A stretch of 64,000 nucleotides of DNA from Clostridium algoriphilum (GTDB taxonomy: Bacteria > Bacillota > Clostridia > Clostridiales > Clostridiaceae): positions 62,001-126,000 of the forward strand of contig NZ_JAIZZK010000006.1 in assembly GCF_020443705.1 (NCBI RefSeq), in the 5' to 3' direction. The stretch's first letter is position 1. Each line of letters opens with the position of its first letter. The notes beneath the pieces were generated by a model that ran no database searches, was not told the DNA's origin, and saw nothing but the letters and a program-made list of their open reading frames with translations. Shown here one piece after another: positions 55,454-64,000 of the stretch. The position numbers and the translations under genes are program-made.

Positions 55454-57010
55454 TTAATTTAGGCTGCTTTTTTCTAATTCATCAATAATTTCTTGCTCTA
55501 CCAAGTCCATATTTGTCTTTCCTATATAACCGAATTTAATCTGATTATTTCTTATAAAGCTCATAGCCTTATAATAAGTAGCATGATTCATATAACCAGA
55601 ATAGAAAAACACATAATCATAATTTGCTAAAACACTAAAATCAAAATTTTCATTGAAGCCGTGTAAAGATCTAAGTTCCGGATATTTTCCCCTGAATTTT
55701 CTTCTCCATTCTTTAGCTCCACCGATGATGATAATCTTGTTATTTCCAATATAATCAGCTAATGTATTTGCTGAAGTTGATGGAATATAATCATTATTTA
55801 CTTTAAATACATATTCTCGTAAAACATTCAATTCATTTCTATATTTTTTCTCTTCCGATAATTGCTTTTCAAGATTATTAATTTTGTTTTGCATTTCGAC
55901 TACTTGGGAATTATGTGTTTTGTTTAATTTATTTATTTGATTATTTAAATTCTCTTCGAAGTTTGTATTTTGCTGATTAAAAGTGTTTAGCTTAGTTGAA
56001 ATGCTTTTATTTGCTTCTTTGACAGTATTTAAGTTTTTCTCTAAAGAAGTTACTTTAATAAGTAACGTTTGTTGATTACTCTCAAAATATAAGTCTCTAG
56101 TTTTTTTATATTCATTAATTAAAGATTTTATAAAAATACCATTTACAACAGATTCAATTATTACTTTAGGATCTGAAATTTTATTGCCTCTTTTTATATA
56201 GGCTAATAGTATCTCATCGATATTCAGGAAATTCGAATCTGAGAAGAGGTGATTTATATCAAATTTATTAATAATGAACATGTTTTCTAGGATTCCACCT
56301 AATTCTTCAATATGATGGATATCGCTATTTAAAATATCTTTAAAGCTATTTATTTTACCATATTCTCTCTTGAGCGTTGCTTTAATTTCTTGTATTTCTA
56401 ATTTGTGTACCTCTAATTCTTTAGTTATATCTCTTGTCATTGGATCATAAAATTCAAATATTTTTATATCATCAATAATTGATTTAAAAAACCCCTGATC
56501 AACTTCTTCTACACTACGATATATACCAAAATAAAAATATACTGCCGCTTCTATTCGTGCTTCTGTTTTTCTGGTTATTTCATCCATTTGGAGATATCGT
56601 TTAGTTAATTCTTTTTTATCATGTTTTTTAACTGCATTAAAAACTACAGAATAGGATTTTCTTAATAATTTAATTACAGTACTTCTTAGGTTATAATCTT
56701 TCTCTGCAATTAAAAGGATACCCAGTGCTTTTCTTCCTTCAATTTCTTGTTGGAGTGTACCTTGTGTCATAATAACATGATTGGTACAAGAAGACATTTT
56801 AATAGCTTCATAATACTTAATTTCATCAAGAAGATATAACCTATTAATATCTTTTTTTATTTCAGAGTTTCTGATCATCGCAATACTAACATTAGCTAAT
56901 ATATAATTTTCAAGAATATTTGGAGAGACATTCCAAGTTTCACCTATCATTCTTGAAAAACTTTCTATAGTTAAATTTATTTGATCTAAATCTTCTTTAA
57001 CTAATTCCAC
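55454..57010 (-). CDS. Coiled-coil protein with a DUF2325-like C-terminal domain, 518 aa
   Basis: A large cytoplasmic protein with three parts. Residues 1-310 are mostly helical and unrecognised. Residues about 310-400 form a coiled coil rich in Asn/Gln/Glu. Residues about 420-510 resemble DUF2325 (NKIIIIGGAKEWRRKFRGKYPEL, then YVFFYSGYMNHATYYKAMSF). No signal peptide. GTG start behind AAAGGAGG. It is transcribed away from the HTH-binding-fold regulator and towards the anfO operon. The function is unknown; it may belong to the nitrogenase island or only border it. Confidence 0.7.
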   Translation of the reverse strand: MELVKEDLDQINLTIESFSRMIGETWNVSPNILENYILANVSIAMIRNSEIKKDINRLYLLDEIKYYEAIKMSSCTNHVIMTQGTLQQEIEGRKALGILLIAEKDYNLRSTVIKLLRKSYSVVFNAVKKHDKKELTKRYLQMDEITRKTEARIEAAVYFYFGIYRSVEEVDQGFFKSIIDDIKIFEFYDPMTRDITKELEVHKLEIQEIKATLKREYGKINSFKDILNSDIHHIEELGGILENMFIINKFDINHLFSDSNFLNIDEILLAYIKRGNKISDPKVIIESVVNGIFIKSLINEYKKTRDLYFESNQQTLLIKVTSLEKNLNTVKEANKSISTKLNTFNQQNTNFEENLNNQINKLNKTHNSQVVEMQNKINNLEKQLSEEKKYRNELNVLREYVFKVNNDYIPSTSANTLADYIGNNKIIIIGGAKEWRRKFRGKYPELRSLHGFNENFDFSVLANYDYVFFYSGYMNHATYYKAMSFIRNNQIKFGYIGKTNMDLVEQEIIDELEKSSLN

Positions 57011-57221
57011 TTATGGAATGCCTCCTTTGATAGTAAATTTTAATTATGTTAATTATTTATTTATTGTATCACTTAGTATATAATTATGGTAGAATTGTAT
57101 TAAACGTAATGAAATTGTATATAAACATATTATAATGCAATTTTTAAGATAAATCAATAACATAATTGTGTGAAATTTCATTTATTATAAAATAAATACT
57201 ATTAGACAGATTAGACAGTAC

Positions 57222-57250
57222 TTGTAATATTTCGAAATATATCACATAAT
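57222..57250 (+). promoter_or_regulatory. Promoter of the second regulator, with a spacer palindrome
   Basis: TTGTAA (57222-57227), 17 bases, CATAAT (57245-57250). The spacer contains the perfect 14-bp palindrome ATATTTCGAAATAT (57227-57240). The direct repeat TTAGACAG lies just upstream (57202, 57211). This arrangement, an operator inside the promoter, suits autoregulation and recalls the modABC promoter. Confidence 0.6.
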
Positions 57251-57303
57251 AAAGTTATTGAAGTAATTGTTTTTCGGAAAAGTCGAAAGGAGAATTGTTT
57301 ATT

Positions 57304-58275
57304 ATGGAAGCAAACTCAGGTCTAACAACTCAGGAAGTTGCACAAATTTTAAATATTTCTAAAAATACAGTATATGAATTAATTAAAAGAGGGGAACTTC
57401 CTTCCTATAGAGTAGGTAGAAAGGTCCGTATAGATGCAATTGATATTGAAGAGTACAAGAATAAAAGTAGAACGAATACTAAACCTACACGCACTAGTTT
57501 AGAAAAAACGAATAATTCAAATATTTCTTTGTTAAATTCAAGAACATCTTTGCCAAATTCAAACTATAAAAGTGATTTTATAATATGTGGGCAAGACATT
57601 CTTTTGGATGTATTAACAAGGCACTTAGAACAACATCCTAATGGACTTCAAGCGCTTAGATGTTATATAGGAAGCTACAATGGTCTTGTTGAGCTATATA
57701 GGGGAAATGTGAATATTGCTACCGCGCATTTATTGGATGCAGATACGGGGGTTTACAATATTCCTTATGTAAGGCGGATACTTCCAGGAGTGCCTTGTGT
57801 TATTGTACATTTAGTGTGTCGCATGCAGGGTTTTTATGTGGCTAAGGGAAATCCCAAAAACATTACTACATGGGAGGATTTAGCTAGACCAGATGTTTTA
57901 ATGATCAACAGAGAAAAAGGTTGCGGAGTGCGTGTTTTAATAGATGAGTACTTATGTAAACTTGAAATACCATGGCAGTCAATTAATGGATATGAAAATG
58001 AAGCTTTATCACATTTAGCAGCAGCTAGTGCTGTTGCACGGGGCGATGCTGATGTAGCTGTAGGAAATGAAAAGGCTGCTCTTCAGGTTCAATATGTTCA
58101 ATTTATACCTAGGCAAAAGGAGAGATATGATTTAGTTATTAAAAAAGATGATATAAATAAACCTCCTTTTAAAGCAATATTAGAAATTCTTAATTCAAAA
58201 GAATTTCAAGAAGAACTGCGTGGAATAGGGGGATATGATATGAGTGATACTGGAAAAATAGTAACGCAGAGATAA
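57304..58275 (+). CDS. HTH (excisionase-type) plus periplasmic-binding-fold regulator, vanadium side
   Basis: A 323-aa paralogue of the regulator at 34036, colinear over the whole length. HTH at residues about 5-55 (LTTQEVAQILNISKNTVYELIKRGELPSYRVG), a Ser/Thr/Asn linker (about 60-90), then the PBP-like domain (about 95-310). Shared blocks include RMQGFYV-KGNPK and GGYD, while RGDADVAVGNEKAALQV here stands against RGGADVAIGNEKASQQV there. Lying beside the importer behind the V-nitrogenase genes, it may sense another oxyanion or respond to Mo to repress this side. ATG 57304 is preferred over TTG 57295. Confidence 0.85.
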   Translation: MEANSGLTTQEVAQILNISKNTVYELIKRGELPSYRVGRKVRIDAIDIEEYKNKSRTNTKPTRTSLEKTNNSNISLLNSRTSLPNSNYKSDFIICGQDILLDVLTRHLEQHPNGLQALRCYIGSYNGLVELYRGNVNIATAHLLDADTGVYNIPYVRRILPGVPCVIVHLVCRMQGFYVAKGNPKNITTWEDLARPDVLMINREKGCGVRVLIDEYLCKLEIPWQSINGYENEALSHLAAASAVARGDADVAVGNEKAALQVQYVQFIPRQKERYDLVIKKDDINKPPFKAILEILNSKEFQEELRGIGGYDMSDTGKIVTQR

Positions 58276-58311
58276 TAATTTTCTAGGAGATGCAATTAAA
58301 CATAGTGCTAA

Positions 58312-58354
58312 AAAGGATAGAAGCAATGGTGAAAAACCAAAACTTCTATCCTTT
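58312..58354 (+). terminator. Hairpin after the second regulator
   Basis: A perfect 12-bp stem (AAAGGATAGAAG and complement) with a 19-base loop, ending in TTT, 36 bases after the stop. Confidence 0.65.
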
Positions 58355-58400
58355 AAATTTGTAGTTAAAAATTTTTAAATATGTAAAGTTAACTAATAGA

Positions 58401-58526
58401 CTATTCTGTCATTAATAGTACGGAAGAAGCTTTTATAACGGAAGTTACATCTAAATCGATTTTTAAGCCTAAATCATGTATTGCAGCTATTAATACCCAA
58501 GACAGAAGATATATATAAGTGATTTT
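58401..58526 (-). pseudogene. Possible gene fragment, 41 codons, unknown
   Basis: An open minus-strand frame without a start codon reads LLSWVLIAAIHDLGLKIDL, then DVTSVIKASSVLLMTE and a stop. The residue pattern (amphipathic helices, few Asn/Lys runs) looks like true protein rather than chance AT-rich reading. It may be the C-terminal end of a lost gene. I do not recognise the family. The rest of 58276-58609 shows nothing. Confidence 0.3.
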
Positions 58527-58609
58527 TCAAATTTATTTTAAATAAACATATTAATTTATAAAAAGGGAATACTAAATTTAATATTAGTTTTACCAAGGAG
58601 GTTTTTATA

Positions 58610-59620
58610 GTGAGTGACATAAAAAAAATACCATTAGTGTCCTCTGAAATATCAGGGTTATGGGATTCTTATATGAGCGATAGTTTAATAGTAAAAGTTC
58701 TTAGTTATTTTCTGAATAGGGTAGAAAATAATGATATCCGTATTATGTTGCAACAAACTTATGATTTATCAAAGGCGCATATAACTGAAATTACTGATTT
58801 GTTCAATCAGGCAAAATTGCCTATACCAGAGGCATTTTCAGATAATGATGTTAACATTAATGCACCTCGTTTATTTACAGATTCTTTCTACTTGGCATAT
58901 TTATCATTTATGTCAAGAGTTGCAATGCATAATTATACGTTAATTTTAAATCAAATAGCACGTTCCGATATTAGAGAATATTTTTCGAAACGTATTAATG
59001 AATCTATAGATTTATATAACAAATCAGCAGATTTACGATTAGAAAAGGGTATATTTATACGGGCACCATTTGTAGAAGTACCTAAAAAAGTTCAATATAT
59101 TAAAAATCAAACTTTTATGTTGGATTTTTTTAGTGAAAAGCGACCAATGTTATTAAGTGAAGTTACTCAATTATTTGGAACTACTTTTTCAAATATAGTT
59201 GGAAAAGCAATAGCAACTGGATTTGGTCAGGTTTCAAACAATGAAAGAATATCTAATTTCTTTTTTGAAGGTATGGATTTATCATCTAAAATTATTAACA
59301 AATTGACGGAAGTATTTTTAGAAGAAGAGATTCCAATTCCTTCGTCCTCAGATTCATTTTTAACTGATTCTACAGTAGCACCTTTTTCAGAAAAGTTAAT
59401 GCTAACTCATATGTTAGTATTGTCTTCTTCTGGGGTAAGTAGTCTTGGTATGGCTATAGCAGAAAGCTTAAGAAGTGATTTATATGCCATGTATTTTAAA
59501 AGTATTGCTGAAATTATGAAATATTCTCAAAAGGGAGCCAAAATAATGATTGAAAATGAGTGGCTTGAACAACCACCTGATGTAATAAAACATAAAAATT
59601 TGGTAGGAGTTAAAAAGTAA
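58610..59620 (+). CDS. DUF3231-family protein, 336 aa
   Basis: A 336-aa DUF3231 protein with two related halves, each a ferritin-like bundle of four helices (about residues 10-165 and 180-330). Typical opening: SEISGLWDSYMSDSLIVKVLSYFLN. The family is frequent in spore-forming Firmicutes and related to spore-coat CotF-type proteins; its biochemical role is not known. GGAGG precedes the GTG start. A long terminator follows at 59688. There is no visible link to the nitrogenase island. Confidence 0.85.
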   Translation: MSDIKKIPLVSSEISGLWDSYMSDSLIVKVLSYFLNRVENNDIRIMLQQTYDLSKAHITEITDLFNQAKLPIPEAFSDNDVNINAPRLFTDSFYLAYLSFMSRVAMHNYTLILNQIARSDIREYFSKRINESIDLYNKSADLRLEKGIFIRAPFVEVPKKVQYIKNQTFMLDFFSEKRPMLLSEVTQLFGTTFSNIVGKAIATGFGQVSNNERISNFFFEGMDLSSKIINKLTEVFLEEEIPIPSSSDSFLTDSTVAPFSEKLMLTHMLVLSSSGVSSLGMAIAESLRSDLYAMYFKSIAEIMKYSQKGAKIMIENEWLEQPPDVIKHKNLVGVKK

Positions 59621-59687
59621 TCTTCCTAATAAAATACTATATAAACTATGTGTTGAAAAAAATTAAAAGAGTAATTAATATAAACAG

Positions 59688-59742
59688 ATACTTATAGGCT
59701 AAACATCTTTAAAAAAAATGTTTGGTATATAGGTATTTTTTA
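59688..59742 (+). terminator. Terminator after the DUF3231 gene
   Basis: A 19-bp stem with one mismatch (left arm ATACTTATAGGCTAAACAT, several G-U pairs), an 11-base A-rich loop and six T. Confidence 0.85.
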
Positions 59743-59876
59743 TATGATTTAAGAACGTCTATCAAACCATAATATAAACGTCCTTAAATAAACTCACTTT
59801 TACAATTGTTTTTGAAAACATTGTATGGCTTGTACTCTTGTTGTTTTATAAAGTTATTAGGGTACATTTATATTTA

Positions 59877-60506
59877 TTATAATTTCAAGAATGGACCATG
59901 TCCAGTTGCGATATATTTAACATCAATATCTCGCAATATACTTTGCAATGTTTTAAGAGCATTTTGGCAAGGTATCTGCTTAGCCGATATTTTGTTTATT
60001 TCATCATACCAACTTGGAACAGCTACTGTTTCTCTTTTTATAAAAAGATCACTGCTAAAAAACAATTGGCGATCTAGATCAACAGCTAATATACCTTTCC
60101 ATAAGTGCATTTCAGATGGATATGCAATAAACTTTAATTTGAAATTTTTTGATTCTAACATATCATTAGTTTTTTTAATTATAAGTTCATTTGTAAATCC
60201 AAATCCTCTTAACTGCATAGCAGTTACTTGCGAACAGATGGTCTTAATGTTTGGAAAATGGAGTAGCAGATAACGTAATCCCCCACATTCATCACTTTCA
60301 AAATGAGATATAAATACATAGTCTAAAGATTTATCACCTAATAATTTTTTTAACTTAGGTACAAGTAATTTTATGTGGTTACTGTTTCCTGTGTGAAAAA
60401 GAAATGGCTCTTCACCCAAAAGTAAATATTGATTAAAAGTTATGGGAAAACCTTCATTAATACTACTAAATTGATAAAAATCATTGAAAACTTTAATTTG
60501 CTCCAT
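59877..60506 (-). CDS. Metallo-beta-lactamase-fold protein (flavodiiron-like ODP domain), 209 aa
   Basis: A 209-aa stand-alone metallo-beta-lactamase-fold domain of the oxygen-binding di-iron (ODP/FprA-like) type. The metal motif is HFESDE (H68-x-E70-x-D72), with later His in SEMHLW, Asp in FFSSDLF and His in ATGHGP. The usual HxExDH ends in Glu73 instead of His. There is no flavodoxin domain, so it lacks the FMN partner of full flavodiiron proteins. It could sense or reduce O2 or act on another substrate. AAAGGAG precedes the ATG. Confidence 0.82.
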   Translation of the reverse strand: MEQIKVFNDFYQFSSINEGFPITFNQYLLLGEEPFLFHTGNSNHIKLLVPKLKKLLGDKSLDYVFISHFESDECGGLRYLLLHFPNIKTICSQVTAMQLRGFGFTNELIIKKTNDMLESKNFKLKFIAYPSEMHLWKGILAVDLDRQLFFSSDLFIKRETVAVPSWYDEINKISAKQIPCQNALKTLQSILRDIDVKYIATGHGPFLKL

Positions 60507-61062
60507 ATATATATAAATCTCCTTTCGTGAAAGCTTTTAATAATAATATTGTCTCAATAAAAACATTAGGTTACAAAATAATTTGAAATTATCAGCAAAT
60601 TTTTATAAAGTTGTATGTATTTACTAAGCCATGAAAACCTTTACTTAGCAATGCTGAGTTAATTTAAACATTGTTATTACTTCCTAATGTTAGACTAAAG
60701 TATGTTAATAGCATAAACTATAAGATTTACAAGTAAATTTTATAGTTTTGAATATTCAGTTACTTTAATATGTTTCTTGTTTTTATATTATAGCATGAAA
60801 TATTAACAATATTATTAAATATAGAAGAATTAATAAATATAACACAATTGTAATTAAGTTACATCAAAAAAGTGATATTTAAGGGAAATAATTTCATTTT
60901 ACATATTACTATACCCAAACTGAGAAATTTGCAAGGAATATGAAATTTGTTTAAGTGTCAGAGCCTAATTGACAATGTTGTAAAATTATTTGAGATTAAG
61001 TATGAACTTGCAACCTGTTTAACTATACTTTAAAAATAATAGTGTAATTAATCTATGTAAAT
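60507..61062. other. AT-rich intergenic region
   Basis: There is no supported gene in these 556 bases. The only structure seen is a near-perfect 16-bp inverted repeat at 60715-60748 (AAACTATAAGATTTAC, 2-base loop, one G-U), possibly a weak terminator. The right part carries the 3' flank of the MATE gene. Confidence 0.4.
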
Positions 61063-62430
61063 TTAATTACAGCTGGGGCTATATGGTGAAAATAATTGAT
61101 TATTCCTCCATTTTCCAGACCTCATGTAGATTATACATATTACAAGTGATGCGAATGTTGCAAGAGGCGATGCAAATCCAATTTCGTATAGTGTGATACC
61201 TGCCATTTTACTTAAAACAAAAGACAACGGGATACGAATTATAAAGGTAGCAATCAAACTGTGAATCATTGGAAATAATGAATTACCACAACCACTGAAA
61301 AACGAATTCATAGAAAATACAAAGCATACCAAAATGCAATCGATACTGTATGATTTCAGGTATAATGCAGCTGTTTCTATAACCGTTGCATCCCTCGAAA
61401 ACAACGCTGTCAGCGATGTTGGATGCCATTGTGCATATGCATAACATATTATGCCAATGATTAAAGAACATCCTATACCTACATACAAACATTGTTTTGC
61501 TCTTTCTTGCTTTCCTGCCCCCATATTTTGAGCTGTCATTGCTGCGATGGCTGAAGCAAATGCAATGGTTGGAAGCATTGTAAACACAATTATTTTTTCG
61601 ACAACACCTACAGATGCAGAAGCAGTAAGGCCCATTACATTAATAACTGCTGTAATTATGATAAAAGAAATATTAATTAGACCATCCTGTAATGCTATTG
61701 GCAATCCTAACTTAAATATCCTCTTTGCTTTTTCTGATTCAAGCCTAATATGACTGCGATGAAACTCAAAGGAAAAACCTACTTTTATTATATACGAGAC
61801 TCCAATTATGAAGCTTATAGCTTGAGCCGCTATAGTAGCAATTGCCGCGCCTGGTGCACCCATATGGAACCCTCCCACTAATATTAAATCTATGACAATA
61901 TTAGTTACGCAAGCTACTGCGATAAAGTATAATGGTGCTTTTGAATTGCCTAACCCTCGTAGAATACCGCTTAACGCATTATAACCTATAATAAATGGAA
62001 TACCACAAGAACAGATAAAAATATATTGTTTTGTGTATTCAAATGCCTCTGCGGGTGTATTCATTAAATTTGTAATAGCACCCGTAAGTATGACCATACT
62101 TACAGTCAAAATAGCTGCCATGATACCAAATATGCATATGATAGTCCCAACTGATTCTGCAAGATCATTGTATTTTTTTGCACCCAAATAGTTACCTAAT
62201 AAAATGGTGCCCCCTGTGGTTAGGCCAAGAATAACACTTGTAATTGTCTGCATAATCTGGCTTCCTGTAGCCACAGCAGAAACTTGCGCCGAATTATCAA
62301 ACTGCCCAACAACTAGCAAATCCGCTGCGCCATAGAGTGCTTGCAACAAACTTGCTAATAGAAATGGAAATGCAAATTTTAATAGGGTGGGAGTAACATT
62401 TCCCTCTGTTAAATCGTTATGTTGTTCCAT
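61063..62430 (-). CDS. MATE-family multidrug exporter
   Basis: A 455-aa MATE transporter with about twelve helices. The two halves each carry the family pattern (PTLLKFAFPFLLASLLQALYGAADLLVVGQ near the N-terminus, split; LGLPIALQDGLINISFIIITAV in the middle). It belongs to the Firmicute MepA/NorM-like group that exports cationic drugs by H+ or Na+ antiport. AGGAGG lies 11 bases before the ATG and immediately after a leader terminator, so expression is probably controlled by attenuation. Confidence 0.92.
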   Translation of the reverse strand: MEQHNDLTEGNVTPTLLKFAFPFLLASLLQALYGAADLLVVGQFDNSAQVSAVATGSQIMQTITSVILGLTTGGTILLGNYLGAKKYNDLAESVGTIICIFGIMAAILTVSMVILTGAITNLMNTPAEAFEYTKQYIFICSCGIPFIIGYNALSGILRGLGNSKAPLYFIAVACVTNIVIDLILVGGFHMGAPGAAIATIAAQAISFIIGVSYIIKVGFSFEFHRSHIRLESEKAKRIFKLGLPIALQDGLINISFIIITAVINVMGLTASASVGVVEKIIVFTMLPTIAFASAIAAMTAQNMGAGKQERAKQCLYVGIGCSLIIGIICYAYAQWHPTSLTALFSRDATVIETAALYLKSYSIDCILVCFVFSMNSFFSGCGNSLFPMIHSLIATFIIRIPLSFVLSKMAGITLYEIGFASPLATFASLVICIIYMRSGKWRNNQLFSPYSPSCN

Positions 62431-62448
62431 TAATATATAAACCTCCTA

Positions 62449-62505
62449 AAAATAAAAAAATGCTGAATAAGACAGTTGATCTTACTCAACCATCTTATCC
62501 AGCAT
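62449..62505 (-). promoter_or_regulatory. Attenuator (leader terminator) of the MATE gene
   Basis: On the minus strand the leader forms a 20-bp stem with three mismatches (ATGCTGGATAAGATGGTTGA against TCAACTGTCTTATTCAGCAT), then seven T. It ends just before the AGGAGG of the MATE gene. It is a full intrinsic terminator inside the 5' leader. Confidence 0.82.
62482..62505 (-). CDS. Leader peptide MLDKMVE in the attenuator
   Basis: ATG to TAA encodes seven residues, exactly covering the left arm of the terminator hairpin. CGGAGGG lies about 15 bases before the ATG, a loose spacing. A ribosome stalled or slowed here by an inhibitor would prevent the terminator from folding and let the MATE gene be read, the logic known from other Firmicute drug-resistance leaders. 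Translation is inferred. Confidence 0.5.
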   Translation of the reverse strand: MLDKMVE

Positions 62506-62540
62506 ATATCTACTTATATACCCTCCGATGAATAGATTAT

Positions 62541-62569
62541 ATATTACTACATATGCAAGGTATTGTCAA
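62541..62569 (-). promoter_or_regulatory. Sigma-A promoter of the MATE gene
   Basis: On the minus strand TTGACA (62569-62564), 17 bases, TAATAT (62546-62541). Transcription should begin near 62534, giving a leader of about 100 bases holding the leader peptide and attenuator. Confidence 0.7.
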
Positions 62570-62605
62570 AGTTTTTGTTCTTAATGAAGGTGTATTCATT
62601 TATGA

Positions 62606-63805
62606 TTATCTGGAAACTAGTAGTTTTTTTAGGGCCATCTCTAGGCCTTTGACAGATAACTTATACATATCAAATTCTTTTTCTAGAATATCATAAGTTT
62701 CGTACAAGGAACTATAGTAAATTGGGCGTACAATCGGGTTGAGCCATACAATATGTTTATATTTTTCTTTTAAACGGGTTAACCAGTTCATGGGAGACAT
62801 TTTATCTGTGACGCCACCATAGTTGTAATAATTGTCTCGAGTTAATTCTGAAGGTTCCATCATAGCATCTCCTACGATAATTACTTTATATTCACTACTG
62901 ATGTTGTGAAATATCCAGTTGGTATCAATGGCTTGTTCAGAATTCATAGTAGGGTCCGCGTAAATTTTGGGATGTATACAATTATGAAAATAATAGATTT
63001 TCAAATCCTTAAAGTGATTAGATTTATTCACTGCTTGGAACAAAGAGCTGCAAAGGTTGCTATAATATTGCATAGAACCACCAGAATCCATCAGCAAGAG
63101 CACCTTGACGGTGTTTTTTCGCGGTTTCTCGTAAACCAATTTTAAATATCCTCCGTTGTTACTGGTTTTTTGAATGGTTCCGTTAATGTCTAATTCAGTT
63201 TTTGGGGCATCTATTCTGTTGGAGAATTGCCTCAAGTGGCGGAGGGCTACTTGAAATTGTCTAGTATCTAGTTTATTGTCATTTCTGAAGTCTCGGAATT
63301 TTCGATCACCGGCTACGTAAAAGGCTGATCCGTGTCTAGATTGACCACCTACGCGAATACCGTTGGGGCTGTAGCCACTGTTGCCGAATACAGAAACGCC
63401 ACCAGTACCCACCCAGTAGCTACCACCGTTATGTTCTTCTTTTTGTTCTTTTATTCGTTCCTTGAACATTTTTTCGATGTCAGTAGTGCTTAATTTTTTA
63501 TTTAGTTCTGCTCTTTCCATATCAAAAGGTTTGTCTATCTTTTCTTTTGGATGTTCGAGCCATTTTAATAATTCCTCAAGTAATTTGTCTGAAGGTTTTA
63601 TGTCTTTAAAAAATTCTAAAAAAGCCTCATCAAACTTATCAAAATCTACCTCGGTTTTGATGAGAACAGCACGGCATAAGTAATAAAAACCTGTAAGGCT
63701 AGAATCGCTTAACCCTTTATCTAGGGCTTCAATGAGGGTTATCCATTCATTGAGGGATGTATCTAACCCTTTTGCTCTTAATAAGTAAAAAAATGAACTA
63801 AACAT
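62606..63805 (-). CDS. VWA-domain (CoxE-like) protein
   Basis: A 399-aa protein. A helical N-terminal part (about residues 1-130) is followed by a Gly-rich stretch (about 125-165) and a C-terminal von Willebrand A domain (about 225-399). Its MIDAS motif reads LLLMDSGGSM, that is DxGxS where the classical motif is DxSxS. Such proteins work with MoxR AAA+ ATPases, one of which is encoded directly upstream (10-base gap), in metal-cofactor or protein assembly. The target complex is unknown. Confidence 0.85.
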   Translation of the reverse strand: MFSSFFYLLRAKGLDTSLNEWITLIEALDKGLSDSSLTGFYYLCRAVLIKTEVDFDKFDEAFLEFFKDIKPSDKLLEELLKWLEHPKEKIDKPFDMERAELNKKLSTTDIEKMFKERIKEQKEEHNGGSYWVGTGGVSVFGNSGYSPNGIRVGGQSRHGSAFYVAGDRKFRDFRNDNKLDTRQFQVALRHLRQFSNRIDAPKTELDINGTIQKTSNNGGYLKLVYEKPRKNTVKVLLLMDSGGSMQYYSNLCSSLFQAVNKSNHFKDLKIYYFHNCIHPKIYADPTMNSEQAIDTNWIFHNISSEYKVIIVGDAMMEPSELTRDNYYNYGGVTDKMSPMNWLTRLKEKYKHIVWLNPIVRPIYYSSLYETYDILEKEFDMYKLSVKGLEMALKKLLVSR

Positions 63806-63815
63806 ATGCCTTCAC

Positions 63816-64000
63816 CTACTTGCCTAAAGATTCCCGCATAGTGTCAATGTCTTCGTTTTTTTTCAGAAGTACACCGCAATAGGGGATTTCTTCTTTGATT
63901 TTGTCTGGGTCAATACCACCAACGATAAGAGCCTGAATCCAGTCGATGATTTCTGAGGTGCTGGGTCTTTTCTGGATATGCGGTAATCCGCGGATCCAGT
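63816..64000 (-). CDS. MoxR-type AAA+ ATPase, C-terminal end (partial)
   Basis: The last 61 codons of a gene whose start lies outside the window. The reading LPHIQKRPSTSEIIDWIQAL is the typical lid end of MoxR ATPases, and the remainder KEEIPYCGVLLKKNEDID also fits that family's C-terminus. Together with the VWA gene 10 bases downstream it forms the usual MoxR-VWA chaperone pair. Confidence 0.75.
   Translation of the reverse strand, partial: WIRGLPHIQKRPSTSEIIDWIQALIVGGIDPDKIKEEIPYCGVLLKKNEDIDTMRESLGK

Noticed and set aside
59806-60273. Plus-strand ORF of 155 codons
   Set aside because: It lies opposite the metallo-beta-lactamase-fold gene, whose motifs are clear; it is a shadow frame without a ribosome site.

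Overview
The window looks like chromosome of an anaerobic, spore-forming, nitrogen-fixing Clostridium (sensu stricto). It is strongly AT-rich, has AGGAGG ribosome sites and TTG/GTG alternative starts, and carries rubredoxin, rubrerythrin, a membrane pyrophosphatase, clostridial nifH and PII-like genes, and a split nifV (omega then alpha) as described in C. pasteurianum. A species cannot be named from this alone.

Layout. 1-924 is the C-terminal part of a siroheme nitrite/sulfite reductase. 1.7-4.9 kb is a MacAB-like efflux operon and 5.2-7.3 kb a membrane pyrophosphatase. 7.5-8.0 kb holds a small hydrophilic protein and a rubredoxin. 8.3-12.0 kb is a cobalamin-riboswitch operon (cobU plus a BtuFCD-type importer), followed by a Tyr-rich protein and rubrerythrin on the minus strand. 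13.1-17.9 kb is a [NiFe] uptake-hydrogenase locus (hypA, hypB, small and large subunits, a second hypB lacking the metal ligands, and a maturation protease). 18.2-23.8 kb holds lrgAB-like genes, several proteins of unknown function and a polysaccharide deacetylase. 23.9-24.4 kb is a collapsed second MacAB operon. 24.6-28.0 kb is a feo iron-uptake locus with two copies of one operator-like dyad. 28.3-31.6 kb is a TetR-controlled ABC-2 exporter.

32.6-59.6 kb is the metal-nitrogenase island. It begins with an iron-sulfur flavoprotein, a pentapeptide-repeat protein and an HTH-periplasmic-binding-fold regulator, then modABC. A complete alternative nitrogenase operon follows: nifH, nifI1, nifI2, vnfD, vnfG, vnfK, a nifE and nifN pair, nifB, nifV-omega and nifV-alpha. 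The D subunit keeps Cys257, His423, Gln176, His180 and the 335-TGGPRL-340 loop of vanadium nitrogenase, so I call it VnfD and not AnfD. Downstream is a BtuCD-type importer with two different lipoprotein binding proteins, a GNAT acetyltransferase, an AnfO-DUF1858 fusion, a coiled-coil protein with a DUF2325-like end, and a second HTH-binding-fold regulator paralogous to the one beside modABC.

The genes suggest one logic: molybdate uptake on one side, a self-contained V-nitrogenase with its own cofactor and homocitrate genes in the middle, and a candidate vanadium (or iron-chelate) importer on the other, with a paralogous one-component sensor at each end. The uptake hydrogenase could recycle H2 from the nitrogenase. 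The last 4 kb holds a metallo-beta-lactamase-fold protein, a MATE exporter behind a leader-peptide attenuator, and a VWA/MoxR pair running off the window.
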